From NCBI RefSeq assembly GCF_013285385.1, contig NZ_CP054212.1, positions 620,001 through 684,000 of the forward strand: 64,000 bases of DNA. The letters run 5' to 3'. The notes below the pieces were generated by a model. The model did no database searches and was not told the origin of the DNA. It saw nothing but the letters and a program-made list of their open reading frames with translations. Each line of letters begins with the position of its first letter. Within the stretch, counting starts at the first letter, position 1. Origin of the DNA: Paramixta manurensis (GTDB taxonomy: Bacteria; Pseudomonadota; Gammaproteobacteria; Enterobacterales; Enterobacteriaceae). Shown here in pieces: positions 1-10,470 of the stretch. A program made the position numbers and the translations under genes.

Positions 1-1682
1 ATCGCACATTTACCGGCAAAACCTGCGTCACTAAACATCTCATAGCATTTGCAGGCCTGATAGACGCTGGAACAGACCAGCATGGCGTTACCTCGGCCGT
101 CGGCGAGCCGTGGTTTTTGTTCAAAATCGAGAAGGATGTCAGCCACAATCTGTTCCAGCCGCGTGCGGCTCGACAACAGCTTCTGCATCGAAGCCCATTT
201 CTGCTTGAGTTGCTGTTGGCCAAGGCGAGCAAGTTTAGATGTCTTAGCATCAAACCACTGGTCGACTTTTTTCTGAGATTTGACCCGCTGATCAATGTCA
301 CGAGCTTCGTAGCGCAGGTCCAGTACAACCCCATCATTGACTGCTTCATCAAATTTATAAGTGTGGATATAAGGCCCGAAGACCTCCACTGACTTCTTTT
401 TATCTTTCTTCATCAGCGGGGTACCGGTGAAACCGATAAATTGTGCATCTGGCAAAATGCTTGTCATTGCCGCATGCAATTTGCCGGATTGGGTTCGGTG
501 GCACTCATCCACAAACACGAATAATTTTCCCTTAGGGCTAAAATCGGCAGGGATATTTCGTTTTATTTGTTCGATAAAATCGTCCGTGTCAGCGTCTTTG
601 TCATCCTCCTCCTGACGACCAAACTTATGCACTAACGAGCATATAAGCCAGGGCTTGGTTTGATTCAGGCGAGTCACCAGGTCCGCACCGCTCCGAGTGC
701 GAAGGATCTCTTCTTCCACACCGTTAAACACTTTCTCGATCTGTTCATCAAGTTCTGTACGGTCGGTAATGATTAAAACTCGGCTATCGGTAATATTTTC
801 TCTGATCCACTTTGCCAGCCAAACCATTGTCAGGCTTTTACCGCTGCCCTGGGTATGCCAGATAATCCCGCCTTCATTGCGTTGAATAAACGGTTTTGTT
901 GCAGTGACGCCAAAATATTGGTTATGACGGCAGGTTTTTTTCACTCCAGCATCGAAAACGATAAAGTCGTGGATCAATTCCAGCAGGCGCTGTTTATTAC
1001 ATATCTGAGCCAGGTGACGATCAAGCATGTAGGCGTGAGGTGATTCCGCGGCTTCTTTCCATTGAAGGTAATATTTCTCCGGCGTTTCGATTACACCATA
1101 GCGAAGCCCTTCTAAATCATTACCGGCCATCACCAGTTGGATGGTAGTGAAGAAGTTGCGGATGAAGGCTTTTTGCTGATTATCGAGGTTTTGGCGGATG
1201 CCCTCTGAAACTGACACTGTAGAACGTTTTAGCTCAATGACACCAAGCGCAATACCATTAACATACAGCACCAAATCCGGGCGCTTTTTATTTTCACCGT
1301 TGTAGGTCACTTCTTCAGCTATCGCAAAATCATTGGCTTCTGGATTTTTCCAGTCCACCAACCACACGGTTTGATTCTGCTCACCAGCACCTTCTTTATC
1401 CTTCACTCCGTAGCGTAGCAGGCGATACACCTCTTTGTTTGCATCATAGAGGATACGGCCTTCACCGAGGCTTGCGGCTCGATCCAGTTGCCGTAATGCT
1501 CGGGCGATTAGGACTTCTGAAACGCCGCGCTTTGTTAGCCAGGCAGAAACTAAGCTTGGTTCGATGTTCCGGTTGTCTTCTCTTTTGTGCCAGTTACCAA
1601 GATAGTGATAACCGAGATGATCGGTGAATAACTGGATAACACGTTTTTGTGTCATGCGTTCACGTTGACCAACACTGTTCAT
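1..1682 (-). CDS. hsdR: Type I restriction enzyme R subunit (HsdR), 3' end beyond window
   Basis: This is the motor and nuclease subunit of a type I restriction-modification enzyme. It translocates DNA using ATP and cuts DNA unmodified by the cognate M2S methylase. About 560 N-terminal residues lie in the window. They show a PD-(D/E)xK-type nuclease core (Asp136, then ELK at 150-152), Walker A HTQGSGKS near 277-283, DECH near 392-395 and motif III GFTGTP near 420. The ATG at 1682-1680 overlaps the stop of the upstream DUF262/DUF1524 gene as ATGA, so translation is probably coupled. It is the last gene of the hsdM-hsdS-DUF262-DUF262-hsdR operon. The reading frame is open to the left edge. The C-terminal part cannot be judged. 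Confidence 0.95.
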   Translation of the reverse strand, partial: MNSVGQRERMTQKRVIQLFTDHLGYHYLGNWHKREDNRNIEPSLVSAWLTKRGVSEVLIARALRQLDRAASLGEGRILYDANKEVYRLLRYGVKDKEGAGEQNQTVWLVDWKNPEANDFAIAEEVTYNGENKKRPDLVLYVNGIALGVIELKRSTVSVSEGIRQNLDNQQKAFIRNFFTTIQLVMAGNDLEGLRYGVIETPEKYYLQWKEAAESPHAYMLDRHLAQICNKQRLLELIHDFIVFDAGVKKTCRHNQYFGVTATKPFIQRNEGGIIWHTQGSGKSLTMVWLAKWIRENITDSRVLIITDRTELDEQIEKVFNGVEEEILRTRSGADLVTRLNQTKPWLICSLVHKFGRQEEDDKDADTDDFIEQIKRNIPADFSPKGKLFVFVDECHRTQSGKLHAAMTSILPDAQFIGFTGTPLMKKDKKKSVEVFGPYIHTYKFDEAVNDGVVLDLRYEARDIDQRVKSQKKVDQWFDAKTSKLARLGQQQLKQKWASMQKLLSSRTRLEQIVADILLDFEQKPRLADGRGNAMLVCSSVYQACKCYEMFSDAGFAGKCA

Positions 1683-3703
1683 AACACCTCCCTAAATACG
1701 CTATCACTACCACTGGTTAACACTGCCAGCATTTCCGCTTCGTGAGTGGCGATTTCTTCTTCCCCCCACTGATTGTTCTTCTTCATCAGCTCCATCATGG
1801 CGAGCAGTTTCAGACTATCAATTTCATTACGTTCAAGGCTCGCTTCGAAGTACTCTTGCTTTTGTTTTGGCTGGAAATTACTAAGTCGCGAATTCTTGCT
1901 GTGGCTAATCAGGCTAAGGTTGCCGAAGGAATGCAACGATGTATCTGGTAATGTCCTAAAGCCATCCATGGGGTGCTGAGGGTAGAAATGCTCTAATGAA
2001 CTTCGGAAGGTAAATTCAAAACGTTTCACTACCTCAGCTTTATTTCTGTCACGACACCACAGTAAGTAGTCCAGGTAATTGAATACCAAGTTGTTTGCTA
2101 TCATACCAAAGCGCATTTTCTTCTGAGTCTTGTCCGACAGTTCCACAGGATGGAGAGGTGCTTCTTTACCGTAGATAATCTCAAAATATGATTTTGGTTC
2201 TTGTTCTGCCAGGAAGTTTTGAAAGACAAACGCGGAGGCGAGATGCTCCAGATAACCGAGGTACTTCCTTGCATCTATCTGGTTTTCAGCGGAATGGGCA
2301 TTAAACAGATAGTACAAAGCCGCATTCAACCAGTGTTTATAAACCAGAGTAGGGGTTGAAACGTGGAATGCGGAAAGCAGCATCAGAATCTGTCGGTTGA
2401 TGTCTACATAGCTACCATCATCTTCATTAAACGTATTGGTATAGCTGCTGCTCTTTTCCGAATACCAACGCAGGCGCTTCAAACTCCAGCTATCGCTACC
2501 TTTCGCGAACTCTCGTTTTATCACGAACTGATCAAAAAGGTATTTGCATTTGAGAAGTGCAAAGACGAAATCCTGTACCGCTTTAACCGGGTCATTCTGC
2601 TTTAACAGTCGAAGTTCGAACTGGTCGATTAATTGTTTGTCATCTAGCGGAACATCCACTCTGTCCTTTTCAGTTTGGCTACAGACACGCAACACATGTA
2701 GCAGGAAATTGGAGAAATTGATAACACTATTAAAACGCTCTGAGCTACCTTCATCTTCTTCACCTCTATCACCACTTAAGGTTGAAGATGATTTGATAAT
2801 GTCAGCCAGTGTGCGGTTTGTTTGGTTTTCTCTTGTGCCAAGCTCCGAAGTCGATGGGATAAGCATGCCAGCTAGAGAATTAAAATCAGCAGGCACAAAT
2901 TGCCCCCAATTTTCCTGCCCAAATAATTGATGACGTTCGGCTGGTGTAAAACCGTACTGGACATAACGTTCCATGTTGGAGCAAGCATCCCAAACTCGTG
3001 AGAGGGTGTTCAGGCTGCTCTGCCGAGCTTGCTGGTCCGTTATCTCGTTTAGCACAGCCATCAGTCGCGCTTTCACCACTTCATGTTTTTCAAGTTGCTC
3101 GCCTCGGTTGTTCATCACCTCAAAAAAATGATTGAGGTCGGTATCAGCAGGCACTTCTATTCGGGCAATTTGTACATGGTCTAGCAGATAGGTACAAAAA
3201 TGAGTTAATGACTCACCAACTAATTTCAAGTCGCGTAGAACCTTGCCAATAAGTTCGTAGCCTTTGATCAGCCCTTCATTAAATTCCTTGCTCCGCAGTT
3301 TATGTGGTTCGACGCCTTGCCAGAGCCGAGCAAAGGTTTCGCCAGACTTAGGTCTGCTCTCAAACCCTAAGTTAATCCCTTGGTACCAGCTCATATCCAG
3401 CGTGGATCCCGCATGTTTTTTTAACCAGTTAGCAAGAAGGGATAGGGTAGTGAAACGTTGCTGCCCGTCGATTATCTCTGCGTCCCCATCAGGACGAGTG
3501 AATACGACTAACGTACCGATGTAGTAAGTTTGAGGGTATAGGCTATGCAGGCTTTTTTGCTGGTAGTCGAGTATGTCCTGCACAAGTTGAGTGATCTCAC
3601 CTTCTCCCCAGGCATAGTTACGCTGGTACATGGGGATAAGATAACGAGATACATCACCCAGCAATGATCTGACAGTAAAGGATGTTACCTTTGCATCACT
3701 CAT
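1679..3703 (-). CDS. DUF262 + DUF1524 (GmrSD-like) protein inside the type I RM operon
   Basis: This 674-aa protein has the two domains of the GmrSD/BrxU-type restriction family. The N-terminal DUF262 (ParB/Srx-like) domain carries YQRNYAW near 26-32 and IDGQQR at 78-83, the latter linked in this family to NTP-dependent control. The C-terminal DUF1524 HNH-like nuclease domain shows EHFYPQ (His572) and [11 protein letters not shown]...SN near 594-608. Known GmrSD enzymes cut modified phage DNA; that this protein does so is inference. It overlaps the upstream DUF262 gene by 8 nt and hsdR by 4 nt (ATGA), so it is built into the RM operon rather than merely next to it. It could be a modification-dependent backup nuclease or an accessory controlling HsdR. 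Confidence 0.85.
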   Translation of the reverse strand: MSDAKVTSFTVRSLLGDVSRYLIPMYQRNYAWGEGEITQLVQDILDYQQKSLHSLYPQTYYIGTLVVFTRPDGDAEIIDGQQRFTTLSLLANWLKKHAGSTLDMSWYQGINLGFESRPKSGETFARLWQGVEPHKLRSKEFNEGLIKGYELIGKVLRDLKLVGESLTHFCTYLLDHVQIARIEVPADTDLNHFFEVMNNRGEQLEKHEVVKARLMAVLNEITDQQARQSSLNTLSRVWDACSNMERYVQYGFTPAERHQLFGQENWGQFVPADFNSLAGMLIPSTSELGTRENQTNRTLADIIKSSSTLSGDRGEEDEGSSERFNSVINFSNFLLHVLRVCSQTEKDRVDVPLDDKQLIDQFELRLLKQNDPVKAVQDFVFALLKCKYLFDQFVIKREFAKGSDSWSLKRLRWYSEKSSSYTNTFNEDDGSYVDINRQILMLLSAFHVSTPTLVYKHWLNAALYYLFNAHSAENQIDARKYLGYLEHLASAFVFQNFLAEQEPKSYFEIIYGKEAPLHPVELSDKTQKKMRFGMIANNLVFNYLDYLLWCRDRNKAEVVKRFEFTFRSSLEHFYPQHPMDGFRTLPDTSLHSFGNLSLISHSKNSRLSNFQPKQKQEYFEASLERNEIDSLKLLAMMELMKKNNQWGEEEIATHEAEMLAVLTSGSDSVFREVL

Positions 3704-5129
3704 AGTAGTTCATCTCCTTGAACAGCCTCACCAGCTCGTCTTGCTCATGGTTACCGGTACGGCGGTTATTATTATTTTCTGAAGCCCGAATTGTGAGTAA
3801 TGGTATAGATAGCACATCACCAGGTACTCTGGCTTCTTTGATTACCCGGAACAGATTATTTTCCAGCACGTACTTATCCATAGTTGCTAGCTGTACCACC
3901 TGCTGTCGGATTCGGCATCTGTAGGCCCAGATAAAGCTTTTTTCAATCGCTGCAGATAACGACTGCCCACCAAATTTGTCGATATAAAAGATCAGAGCAC
4001 AATCAAACATAGTGCGTATATATTGATCCCCTGTTCGATAGCGATTTCGATAGCTATTTAACGTTCTTAGTATCTTAGTTGCCATTTCACCAAGGACTAT
4101 GCCCTGAATCATTAACGGCTTTTGAGTATGAGTGCTGGCATGCTCACTGGAGATAATTGCCGATACCTGTTGCTGGTAGTGTTCTGCCATTTCGAAAAAA
4201 CGTCTTCCATTGATAACCATTTGATCCAGATGGAAAGGGAAACGCATTTTCTGGCCATCAATCTTGCGCTGATACTGATTGTTATAGTCATCTACAAAAT
4301 GGTGAGCTATGCGCAAAGATTCCACATAAGGGTACTGACCAATCTGATCAAGGTTGATCCCTTTGAATAGACCGACTTCATCCTTACCAAAGAAACGAGC
4401 TGAATTTCCCTGCGACCACTGACGTACTCTGTAGAGATAGGCTGCGAAAAGATTAGCCAGGTCATCGCTGGGTAATCCTTCCCAATGGGCAACGGAAGCA
4501 GCTTTCAGTTCTACCTCATGGCTGGCGAATTCACGTAGATGGAAGGCTTTAAGCAGATCGTGTGGATCCAGATCCCGCCCTCGGGCATTTTGTGAGTCGA
4601 AGAACTGAAAGGCTTCAGACAGGTCAGTCAGCACAAAGACCACCAACTGGCAGCGGTTGAGGAGAAAATCAATATGTTGCTCGCTGAATTCTCGATGGCT
4701 AACCCTACGTTTTAGCTCCTGATAATTCTGGTACAGATTGTATTCCGATATCTGACTGGCAAAGCGTTGCCGTCCCATAAAACCTTCAACGGAGGGCTTT
4801 AGCTGGGTTAGCGCTTCTTGCAAATCCTGACGTTCCAATTTAGCAAGTCGGGTTTCGATAATGGCCCATATAGATAGTATTAATGTCAACGTTCGTTGCT
4901 GGCCATCGACGATATCGAGCATGTTTTCTTCATCGCTCTCAGTGTGATGAAACACTACTGAGCCCAACCGGTAAGCCGATTTATCAAGATGGCTATCAAT
5001 ATCCGCAAACAGTTCGCTGATATTTTTCACCGTCCATTTATAAGGACGCTGATAGGCTGGAATGGTTACGTCAGTCAGGCTTAATAGACCCTTGACCGAC
5101 AGAACTGTCTTATCAAGGGTATGTTTCAT
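3696..5129 (-). CDS. DUF262-only protein (RloF-like) inside the type I RM operon
   Basis: This 477-aa protein has an N-terminal DUF262 domain with [10 protein letters not shown] at 23-32 and VDGQQRT at 74-80. Its C-terminal half is unlike the neighbouring DUF1524 nuclease and shows no HNH signature. DUF262 genes lying within type I RM loci have been called rloF ('restriction-linked ORF'), and this one fits that description. The start ATG overlaps the hsdS stop as ATGA, and its 3' end overlaps the next DUF262 gene by 8 nt. One domain has a nuclease tail and its partner does not, so the two DUF262 proteins may form a heteromer; that is inference. Function unknown. Confidence 0.8.
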   Translation of the reverse strand: MKHTLDKTVLSVKGLLSLTDVTIPAYQRPYKWTVKNISELFADIDSHLDKSAYRLGSVVFHHTESDEENMLDIVDGQQRTLTLILSIWAIIETRLAKLERQDLQEALTQLKPSVEGFMGRQRFASQISEYNLYQNYQELKRRVSHREFSEQHIDFLLNRCQLVVFVLTDLSEAFQFFDSQNARGRDLDPHDLLKAFHLREFASHEVELKAASVAHWEGLPSDDLANLFAAYLYRVRQWSQGNSARFFGKDEVGLFKGINLDQIGQYPYVESLRIAHHFVDDYNNQYQRKIDGQKMRFPFHLDQMVINGRRFFEMAEHYQQQVSAIISSEHASTHTQKPLMIQGIVLGEMATKILRTLNSYRNRYRTGDQYIRTMFDCALIFYIDKFGGQSLSAAIEKSFIWAYRCRIRQQVVQLATMDKYVLENNLFRVIKEARVPGDVLSIPLLTIRASENNNNRRTGNHEQDELVRLFKEMNYYE

Positions 5130-6343
5130 GGCTGGTGATCCAATGATAAACGGATGCGTCCGGTCAGCAGCTGTTGCATCATTCCTTGTTTTATATCGCG
5201 GACCTTGGCTAGTTTTTTTTCTAATGTAACGAGTTCAGCGTCCATATCTGAGAGGACGGTGGCTATGGCGGTTTGTTCTTTTAATGACGAGGGAATAGCC
5301 ACTTTAAAACTATGGGCATCATTTCGATTTAAGGTTGGTACCCCGGAACCACTTGCAAAGCGTTCAAAACCGATATATTTAAAAATATAGTAGACAAACT
5401 TTGAGTCTGATTTAATGAATTTTGTAACCCAAAGCGATGTATTATGAGGCCAAAAATCGCACTCTATGTGGTGAACTTTGCCCAACGTCCCGGATCTACC
5501 TGTAACCACACCTGGACCTTTAACTTGGAAATGATTATGAGTGTTAACTATGCCGTTTGAATATACTACTGGATATAATCCTTCACTTCTTTTACTGGCC
5601 GGTAAATCAAAACCTCTTTGCAATGGGGCAAACTGACCTATTTCGCGCTCTTCCCAATCCTCCGGGATATGCCCTAGATCACTAAATTTATATCCTTTGA
5701 TAGTTCCATCAGGATGTTTAGCAAATTGTGTTAAGCGAATACGACCAGTTAGCAGTTGCTGCATTGTAGCAGTTTTGATAGCTTGTTTTTTTTCGAGTAA
5801 TCGTTCAAGTGCATTTATCAGAGCATCGGTATCGGAGATTACAAGGGCGATAGCCGTTTGTTCATTCTTGGGTGGTAATGTTATTTTCATATCAGCAATC
5901 ATTTCTCTACGGACAGAGTCTACTGATGATTTTGCAGTCATCGACATTATTCTGTCGTAAAAGTAATTGCTAAAAATTATATAAAAGAAGTAGCCGTCAA
6001 GTGTTTCTTTAAAATTGTACATTAAATAGACGCGCTGATGGAAATCAAACTTTCCCTTTAAATAGTGAAATATTTTACCTGTTCCGACTCCATCACCTGC
6101 AGTTAAAACTCCCTCCCCATCAAATGAGTAAGAATTTATTTTTTCTATAGTCTGAGAGCGGACGAAAAATGGATATGTACCATCATCCACCTTATCTTGT
6201 GTATTTTTCTTTCCGGTTGTGATTGATAACAAATGACCTATTGAATCAACCCCCCAATCTTCAGGAATAATACCGACCTCGGTCTGCTTATAACCAGTTG
6301 GAATGGTCTTTCTATCCTGCATTTTTACTACTTTACTCATCAT
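5126..6343 (-). CDS. hsdS: Type I RM specificity subunit (HsdS)
   Basis: This is the DNA sequence-recognition subunit of the type I methylase/restriction complex. The protein of about 405 aa has the duplicated HsdS layout: two variable target-recognition domains (roughly 15-160 and 210-355), each opening with a (G)xIPEDW motif. Each is followed by a conserved helical spacer, with EQTAIA and MQQLLTGRIRL occurring twice. ATG at 6343-6341 is preferred because it forms an ATGA overlap with the hsdM stop; an in-frame GTG at 6349 is possible. The recognition sequence cannot be read from the protein. Both halves are full length with no frameshift. Confidence 0.93.
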   Translation of the reverse strand: MMSKVVKMQDRKTIPTGYKQTEVGIIPEDWGVDSIGHLLSITTGKKNTQDKVDDGTYPFFVRSQTIEKINSYSFDGEGVLTAGDGVGTGKIFHYLKGKFDFHQRVYLMYNFKETLDGYFFYIIFSNYFYDRIMSMTAKSSVDSVRREMIADMKITLPPKNEQTAIALVISDTDALINALERLLEKKQAIKTATMQQLLTGRIRLTQFAKHPDGTIKGYKFSDLGHIPEDWEEREIGQFAPLQRGFDLPASKRSEGLYPVVYSNGIVNTHNHFQVKGPGVVTGRSGTLGKVHHIECDFWPHNTSLWVTKFIKSDSKFVYYIFKYIGFERFASGSGVPTLNRNDAHSFKVAIPSSLKEQTAIATVLSDMDAELVTLEKKLAKVRDIKQGMMQQLLTGRIRLSLDHQP

Positions 6344-8802
6344 TCCCACTCCAGCCCCATCGCTTTCAGATGAGCAGCAACTTTTGACTCCAGCGCAGAA
6401 ACGTTTTGCGTAAGATCCGGCAAAGCTGAGCTATACCTCTCCTCCAGTTCTTTTATACGATTTGCCAATCGCTGCGTGACATGCTCAATCTCCGTTTCTA
6501 AAGCACCAGCAAGACTAGCCTGCCATTTATCGCGTACAAGCAGAATTTTAATGTCGTTATCATTTAGTTTTGGATAATAACTAAACACCTTAAAATCCAT
6601 TTTTTCTTGCGCATCTTTATGCGCTTTTTTTGCTCGGGTTTCGGTATCAAACAATATCTGAGCGGTTTTCAGGGCTGCCTTTTCTTCTTTATCAGTTGCG
6701 ACTTTAAGGCGAGCCTTAACACTAGCAGTTGTTACTTTTTCTTTGTCGTTCATCGCATCAGCAAGTAGCCCATTTTCACCGCTGTTTTCTTCAAGGAAAC
6801 TTTCCAGTGCTTGCACTGCTTCGTCATAAGCCATCTGCAGTTGCTCAAGCTGTTGTTGCTCGGTAGCAAAATAGCGAGCCACTAAAAGGGCAGGCGGCAA
6901 CAGTTCAGCCTTATACTTCGTCTTACCAATGACCAGATCCGGCGTTTCTTTGAGTTTTTCACCTTTTTCCGCAACCAGCTCACGTAATACTTTTCCTGCC
7001 TGCCAGCCATCCTGACTAAGGACATAAACGTCGTCCTGCATCACATCCATCCAGTAGTCCATTAGTAACTGATAGATTGCATAGTTCTCGAGCAGAGGAG
7101 TATCTGTCGTGGCTTCTGAAGCATAAGCAGCGAGCAGTCGCTCGCCAATTTCTTCAATTAGCTGTTTCGGGGAGTCACCACGAGCAATTTCTTCAAGCTG
7201 ACAACCTGCAAACCACTTTTCGAAGGGGATCAGTGCTCCAGCTCTGAAAGCGGCAAATTCCGGGTGTGCCAGGATAGTGGTCTTTACTTCACTTGCTTCG
7301 ACTCGAGCATTGCTGTATCCAGGCCGGGCAGGTTCGAACAGATCCTGACGTAAAGTTGGGAAAATTTTCCAATAAGCACTGAGAGCATCAATGTCGCGAT
7401 CGGGAATGCCACCAGCCAAATGGCCAGAAAGGTCATGTAGATCTTCCGGATCGCTGCTGTCGATATAGCGAGGGATATTGAGGTTGAAGTCGTTGGCCGC
7501 GATTTCTGACAGCGGTACCATGCGACTGAAGCGGGGAATTTCCTGTTCACGATTAAATGCATCGACAATCTTATGGATGTCCTGGGCGCGTAGGCGATTT
7601 TTATTGCCGTCCTTAATAAAGCCCTTACTGGCATCGATCATGAAGATGCCTTGTTGACTCTCGCCATTAGCATTGAACGCTCTGGCTGGTGCGCCTTCTT
7701 TATCGACGACGATGATGCATGCCGGGATGCCCGTGCCGTAGAATAAGTTAGCGGGCAGGCCAATGATGCCTTTGATATAACCCTGCTTGAGCAGATTTTC
7801 ACGAATACGCGCTTCGGCATTGCCCCGGAACAGAACGCCGTGAGGTAAGATCACAGCACCTTTGCCGGTGCTCTTAAGGCTTTTGATAATGTGCAACAGG
7901 AAAGCATAATCGCCATTCTTTTCTGGCGGGATACCCCAGACAAAACGGTCAAAAGGATCGTTCGCAGCATCCAGTCCGCTCGTCCAGTTTTTGTTGGAAA
8001 AAGGGGGGTTGGCTACAGCAAAGTCGAAGGTTCTCAGATTATCGTTGCCATCTTTCCAGTGTGGATCTGCCAGGGTGTTACCTTTCCAGATTTTAGCGGT
8101 AGCGTTGTCATGAAGGATCATGTTCATGCGTGCTAGTGCGCTGGTTGCATAATCCATCTCTTGGCCATAAATGGTTAGCCCCTTGGAACCTGCTTCGTCA
8201 CTGGCTTTCAACAACAGTGAGCCTGAACCACAGGTAGGGTCATAAACGATAGCGTCCTGTGGTGTCTGTTTGCTAATGCCAATCACTTTCGCCAGAATGC
8301 GTGACACCTCTGCTGGGGTGTAAAATTGCCCCTTGGATTTACCTGACTCTGTAGCAAAATGACGCATCAAATATTCGTAGGCATCGCCCAATAGATCGTC
8401 TCCTTCAACGCGGTTGGCAGAGAGATCCAACCCTTCAAATATCGCCACCAGCTTGGAAAGGCGGTCGATCATCTCCTTGCCTTTACCCAGCTTGTCCTCA
8501 TCATTGAAGTCAGCGATGTCTATAACACCTTTCAGGTCGTTAGCTTCAGCGAGTAATCTGATGGTTATGTTAATTTTCTCGCCAATTTCTTTGTTGCCCT
8601 TGAGGGCAACCATATCGTCGAAACTTGCACCTTCCGGCACTTCAATCATCGCGTAAGGGTTGCCCTTAGCTTTGTCAGAGACGTACTTCATAAACAGTAG
8701 GGTCAACACATAGTCTTTGTACTGTGAAGCATCCATTCCGCCACGCAACTCGTCGCAGCTCGCCCAAAGGGAGGAGTAAAGTTCGTTCTTCTTGATAGCC
8801 AT
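6340..8802 (-). CDS. hsdM: Type I RM methyltransferase subunit (HsdM), long form
   Basis: This is an adenine-N6 DNA methyltransferase. It shows the HsdM N-terminal helical region, GQFYTP near 158-163, SAM motif I DPTCGSGS near 188-195 and catalytic NPPF at 265-268. I chose ATG at 8802-8800 (MAIKKNELYS) because HsdM homology begins there; an upstream in-frame start at 8904 would add 34 unrelated residues. The product is about 820 aa, well above the usual 500-550. The extra C-terminal region of about 300 aa is predicted to be rich in charged helix. It is the first gene of the operon and overlaps hsdS by 4 nt. Confidence 0.93.
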   Translation of the reverse strand: MAIKKNELYSSLWASCDELRGGMDASQYKDYVLTLLFMKYVSDKAKGNPYAMIEVPEGASFDDMVALKGNKEIGEKINITIRLLAEANDLKGVIDIADFNDEDKLGKGKEMIDRLSKLVAIFEGLDLSANRVEGDDLLGDAYEYLMRHFATESGKSKGQFYTPAEVSRILAKVIGISKQTPQDAIVYDPTCGSGSLLLKASDEAGSKGLTIYGQEMDYATSALARMNMILHDNATAKIWKGNTLADPHWKDGNDNLRTFDFAVANPPFSNKNWTSGLDAANDPFDRFVWGIPPEKNGDYAFLLHIIKSLKSTGKGAVILPHGVLFRGNAEARIRENLLKQGYIKGIIGLPANLFYGTGIPACIIVVDKEGAPARAFNANGESQQGIFMIDASKGFIKDGNKNRLRAQDIHKIVDAFNREQEIPRFSRMVPLSEIAANDFNLNIPRYIDSSDPEDLHDLSGHLAGGIPDRDIDALSAYWKIFPTLRQDLFEPARPGYSNARVEASEVKTTILAHPEFAAFRAGALIPFEKWFAGCQLEEIARGDSPKQLIEEIGERLLAAYASEATTDTPLLENYAIYQLLMDYWMDVMQDDVYVLSQDGWQAGKVLRELVAEKGEKLKETPDLVIGKTKYKAELLPPALLVARYFATEQQQLEQLQMAYDEAVQALESFLEENSGENGLLADAMNDKEKVTTASVKARLKVATDKEEKAALKTAQILFDTETRAKKAHKDAQEKMDFKVFSYYPKLNDNDIKILLVRDKWQASLAGALETEIEHVTQRLANRIKELEERYSSALPDLTQNVSALESKVAAHLKAMGLEWE

Positions 8803-9271
8803 ATGGTGTCCGGTGAAAGCAATGCATGTAACGCGGCAAAGAGGTGACGACACAATCGTCCAAATAGTTTCTGCCCCGTAAGAATTTACGAGAGAGTTTA
8901 TCAAGTTGGTGGGGCTTCGACCATGGACGTCTGTACATCAAATTAAGATATTGCGGTAGATAAAAAGGTAAGTTTCACTTACGCGTGAAGTAGGGAGATT
9001 ATGGTAAAGAGCTACTTGGAAGGGGCAGCACTACATGTAGTCTGTAGTGGAAGATACGGATAAAGTGTTCCTATATCAATGAGAAGGGTATTTTTATTGA
9101 GAAATAGCGGACAATATTCTGTCTCAGCTTACCTGCTCTACACCACTAATCCGTGTTACTTCTTTCTAAAATACCCATTTACTTTATGTGTCTATATTGA
9201 CACATGTTTTTAAACAGGGTAGCGTTATTTTACTGTATTTAAATACAGTAAAAGGACTTAAGGAGTGTGAC
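8803..9271. other. Divergent intergenic region between hsdM and the colicin gene
   Basis: This AT-rich region of about 470 bp must hold the hsdM promoter (minus strand) and the colicin promoter (plus strand). I see a dyad TTCAC-N6-GTGAA at 8974-8989 and a perfect dyad ATGTGTC-N6-GACACAT at 9186-9205, whose right half includes a TTGACA at 9197-9202. A LexA box is listed separately. No convincing gene lies here. Confidence 0.5.
9231..9250. promoter_or_regulatory. LexA (SOS) box in front of the colicin gene
   Basis: The 20-bp sequence is a perfect palindrome of the form taCTGT-N8-ACAGta, the consensus LexA operator. It sits 21 bp upstream of the colicin ATG, where SOS operators of colicin genes normally lie. 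Many colicin genes have two overlapping boxes. Here the only other candidate is a poor half-match ending in ACAG at 9214-9217. Confidence 0.9.
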
Positions 9272-10436
9272 ATGAGTAGCGATCAAGGAACAATGAATGT
9301 AACAGGTGATGCCGGACGCGGTGTTCCTGGGGTGGCGGTGACGGTAAAGGAAATGGCGGCGGCAATGGCCGCGATGGGGCGTCAGGTAACCAGGGAGGGA
9401 GTATAACGGATGCGCTCAGGAAGGCCGGAGACGCATTGGCTCGCGCGGCACGCATCAATCCTGCGGATTTCAGTATGTATTTTATCGAGGATGATCGTAT
9501 CAGGGGGGGGCCCGGCTTGCCAGAGTAGGGGTCGGAGATAGCGTATCGCCAGCAGTGGTAGATCTTGGCCCGGTACCGAAAAGTCTGCTTGATCCCAAAG
9601 GAAATAGTGACAGAAATAACCTTAATGACCGATGCAGCCTACCTTCTTTATATCAAGGAAATATTAGCAATGCGCGTATAGCTGAACTAAAAAAGGTTAT
9701 CGCTGATAATGCGTATTTGGCAAACAGTAAACAATCTGGCCGGAGGATCAGTAAGGCTCGGGATGCCATCTGGAGATCAGAAACTGAAATTGCCATGATT
9801 AACTTGGTGCGTCAGAAACAAGCCGAGGAAAAAGCGTCCAATGGGAAAGATGCGCTGAATAAAGCCAGCACGTTAGTTGCTGATATGGGAGAAAAAGTCG
9901 GTGCGTATCTCGGCCAAAAATATAAGTTTATAGCGAATGAGATCGCGAGCGATATAAAAAACTTTCAAGGGAAAAGAATCCGTAGCTTCAATGAAGCAAT
10001 GAAATCCCTAAATAAGGTCACTCAAAATCCTGAAATGAAAATCAACCGAAATGATCGGCAGGCGATAGTTAATGCATGGAAGCATATCAATGCCGCTGAC
10101 ATGGCGAACAAACTCGGTAATCTCAGCAAGGCATTTAAGGTTGCCGATGTGGTAATAAAAGTAGAGAAAGTGCGCCAAAAAAGCATTGAAGGATACGAAA
10201 CCGGTAACTGGGGACCGTTACTGCTAGAGGTTGAGTCTTGGGTGGTCAGCGGTATAGTAGCGGGTGTGGCGCTGGCGCTGTTTAGCAGTATGGTTTCTTT
10301 ATTTACAGTCGCTGGCACTTTCCCGGCAACTGCTATCATGATTCTCGGGATATTAAGTATTAGCTGGATGGCATCATACATTGACGAAAAATTAGTGGAT
10401 AAAATAAACCATCAATTAATTCGAAACGTATATTAA
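9272..10436 (+). pseudogene. Colicin N-like pore-forming bacteriocin gene, two frameshifts
   Basis: The ATG at 9272 has a strong Shine-Dalgarno (TAAGGAG, 6-nt spacer) and lies just after a LexA box. Joining three frames gives a protein of about 388 aa, the length of colicin N. It has a Gly-rich N-terminus (GGDGKGNGGGNG in frame 2), a middle region I do not recognise, and a C-terminal pore-forming domain. Frame 3 (open 9555-10436) carries the A/B/N-type signature, with GNLSKAFKVADVVIKVEKVR, NWGPLLLEVESW and a hydrophobic hairpin near the end. It resembles colicin N most closely. The frame is lost once at the GGGG run 9329-9332 and again at the eight-G run 9503-9510, each repairable by adding one G. 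This could be real decay, phase variation or homopolymer sequencing error. The convergent immunity gene is intact. Confidence 0.88.
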
Positions 10437-10440
10437 TAAA

Positions 10441-10470
10441 AAAGGAGAGGATATTATCCTCTCTCCTTTA
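10441..10470. terminator. Bidirectional terminator between colicin and immunity genes
   Basis: A long imperfect inverted repeat (AAAGGAGAGGATA facing TATCC(TC)TCTCCTTT) is flanked by A-rich sequence on the left and T/A on the right. It lies between the two convergent genes and covers the immunity stop codon, so it can serve both transcripts. Confidence 0.7.

Noticed and set aside
9186..9205. CRP site in front of the colicin gene
   Set aside because: TGTGT/ACACA halves with 8-nt spacing do not fit TGTGA-N6-TCACA; kept only as an unassigned dyad.
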